64,000 bases of DNA from Neorhizobium vignae. GTDB taxonomy: Bacteria > Pseudomonadota > Alphaproteobacteria > Rhizobiales > Rhizobiaceae. The notes under the pieces are model-generated. The model was not told the origin of the DNA. It did not search any database and saw only the letters and a list, made by a program, of their open reading frames with translations. Positions 63,687 through 64,000 of this stretch are shown piece after piece (positions within the stretch are counted from its first letter, which is position 1; every line of letters starts with the position of its first letter). The stretch is from NCBI RefSeq assembly GCF_000732195.1, contig NZ_JNNU01000009.1:186001-250000 (forward strand), read 5' to 3'. Position numbers and translations under genes: made by a program.

Positions 63687-64000
63687 TCATCGACTTGAGG
63701 CCTCCGGAATAGACGCGCGTGCGCCCAGCTGGAATGACATGACAATTCCCAGAAACGCTAAGACCGCAATTGCCCCGATCACCACCGTCCACCAGATCGA
63801 CGGCACGACGCCGATCCCCGCGAGCAAGATCGACATTGCGAGCGGAGCGACGGCGGACATCATCTGCTTGGCCGACGTCACCCAGCCCATGCGGCTGCCG
63901 TAGCTGGCCTTGCCGAACAACTCCAGCGGCAGGGTACCGCTCACGATGCTTGTCAATCCGGAACCGAGTCCGAAGCAGACGGCGAACAGGATGGCACCGG
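63687..64000 (-). CDS. MFS transporter, C-terminal end (partial)
   Basis: The frame is open to the window edge. About 104 residues are visible, including GAILFAVCFGLGSGLTSIVSG and LPLELFGKASYGSRMGWV, a typical transmembrane-10/11 segment with the charged loop of major facilitator transporters, then a helix ending in VLAFLGIVMSFQLGAR. The N-terminus lies outside, so family and substrate are open. A 130-bp gap separates it from ctaC. Confidence 0.65.
   Translation of the reverse strand, partial: GAILFAVCFGLGSGLTSIVSGTLPLELFGKASYGSRMGWVTSAKQMMSAVAPLAMSILLAGIGVVPSIWWTVVIGAIAVLAFLGIVMSFQLGARASIPEASSR

Noticed and set aside
1..64000. CRISPR arrays, insertion sequences, transposases, replication origins
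   Set aside because: None seen on scanning: no regular spacer-repeat units, no transposase motifs, no clustered origin-like repeats.

Overview
The window reads as a high-GC alphaproteobacterial replicon, most likely from the Rhizobiaceae. Pointers are a fructose-type FrcBCA transporter with a ROK regulator, minCDE, an NrtR-linked nadABC operon, a DUF1127 gene with tandem CCUCCUCCC (cuckoo-type) RNAs, a DUF982 protein and dense overlapping ABC-transporter operons. minCDE sits on secondary replicons in several Rhizobiaceae, so this may be a chromid or megaplasmid, but the sequence alone does not decide that. All calls were made by reading the sequence; no database search was run.

Layout. 1-5.5 kb: end of an IlvD/Edd dehydratase, an RraA-like protein, a ROK regulator and a fructose-type ABC transporter (frcBCA). 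6.1-11 kb: HAD phosphatase plus a four-gene MalK-type sugar ABC operon. 11.1-16.7 kb: small membrane protein, then a probable RiPP (ribosomally made, modified peptide) locus: BTAD/TPR regulator, 51-residue precursor-like peptide, YcaO, TfuA, small unknown protein, and a convergent XRE regulator. 17-27.8 kb: a tight plus-strand operon (NitT/TauT-type ABC transporter, FAD oxidoreductase, CoA-transferase, enoyl-CoA hydratase, LysR, amidohydrolase), a convergent ferredoxin and adenine deaminase. 27.8-33.6 kb: M20 peptidase, nadABC and nrtR, with two NrtR-like operators over the nadA promoter. 33.7-35.7 kb: thiXY behind a TPP riboswitch, with no ATPase gene. 35.75-44.6 kb: polyamine-type ABC transporter, CocE-like hydrolase, creatininase-family protein, AMP ligase and a LysR regulator. 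44.7-46.6 kb: minCDE. 47.0-47.5 kb: DUF1127 gene and four-hairpin RNA array. 47.6-52.7 kb: RidA, orphan BrnA-like antitoxin, ornithine cyclodeaminase, DUF982 protein and a class A penicillin-binding protein. 52.9-56.7 kb: tRNA-Gln and rfbCBDA for dTDP-rhamnose. 56.7-64 kb: hybrid histidine kinase, a caa3-type cytochrome oxidase operon and a truncated MFS transporter.

How it fits together. Most of the window is uptake plus catabolism: each transporter lies beside enzymes or a regulator that suggest its substrate class, though only the fructose and thiamine-precursor calls are specific. The most novel part is the YcaO-TfuA locus. Its gene order, a precursor with a Gly-Gly junction, a strong hairpin after the precursor gene and an SD-pairing hairpin before ycaO look like a dedicated peptide-modification system. 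The best RNA-level elements are the TPP riboswitch with a readable SD-sequestering platform and a riboswitch-controlled leader ORF, the doubled NrtR box, and the DUF1127/cuckoo RNA array.
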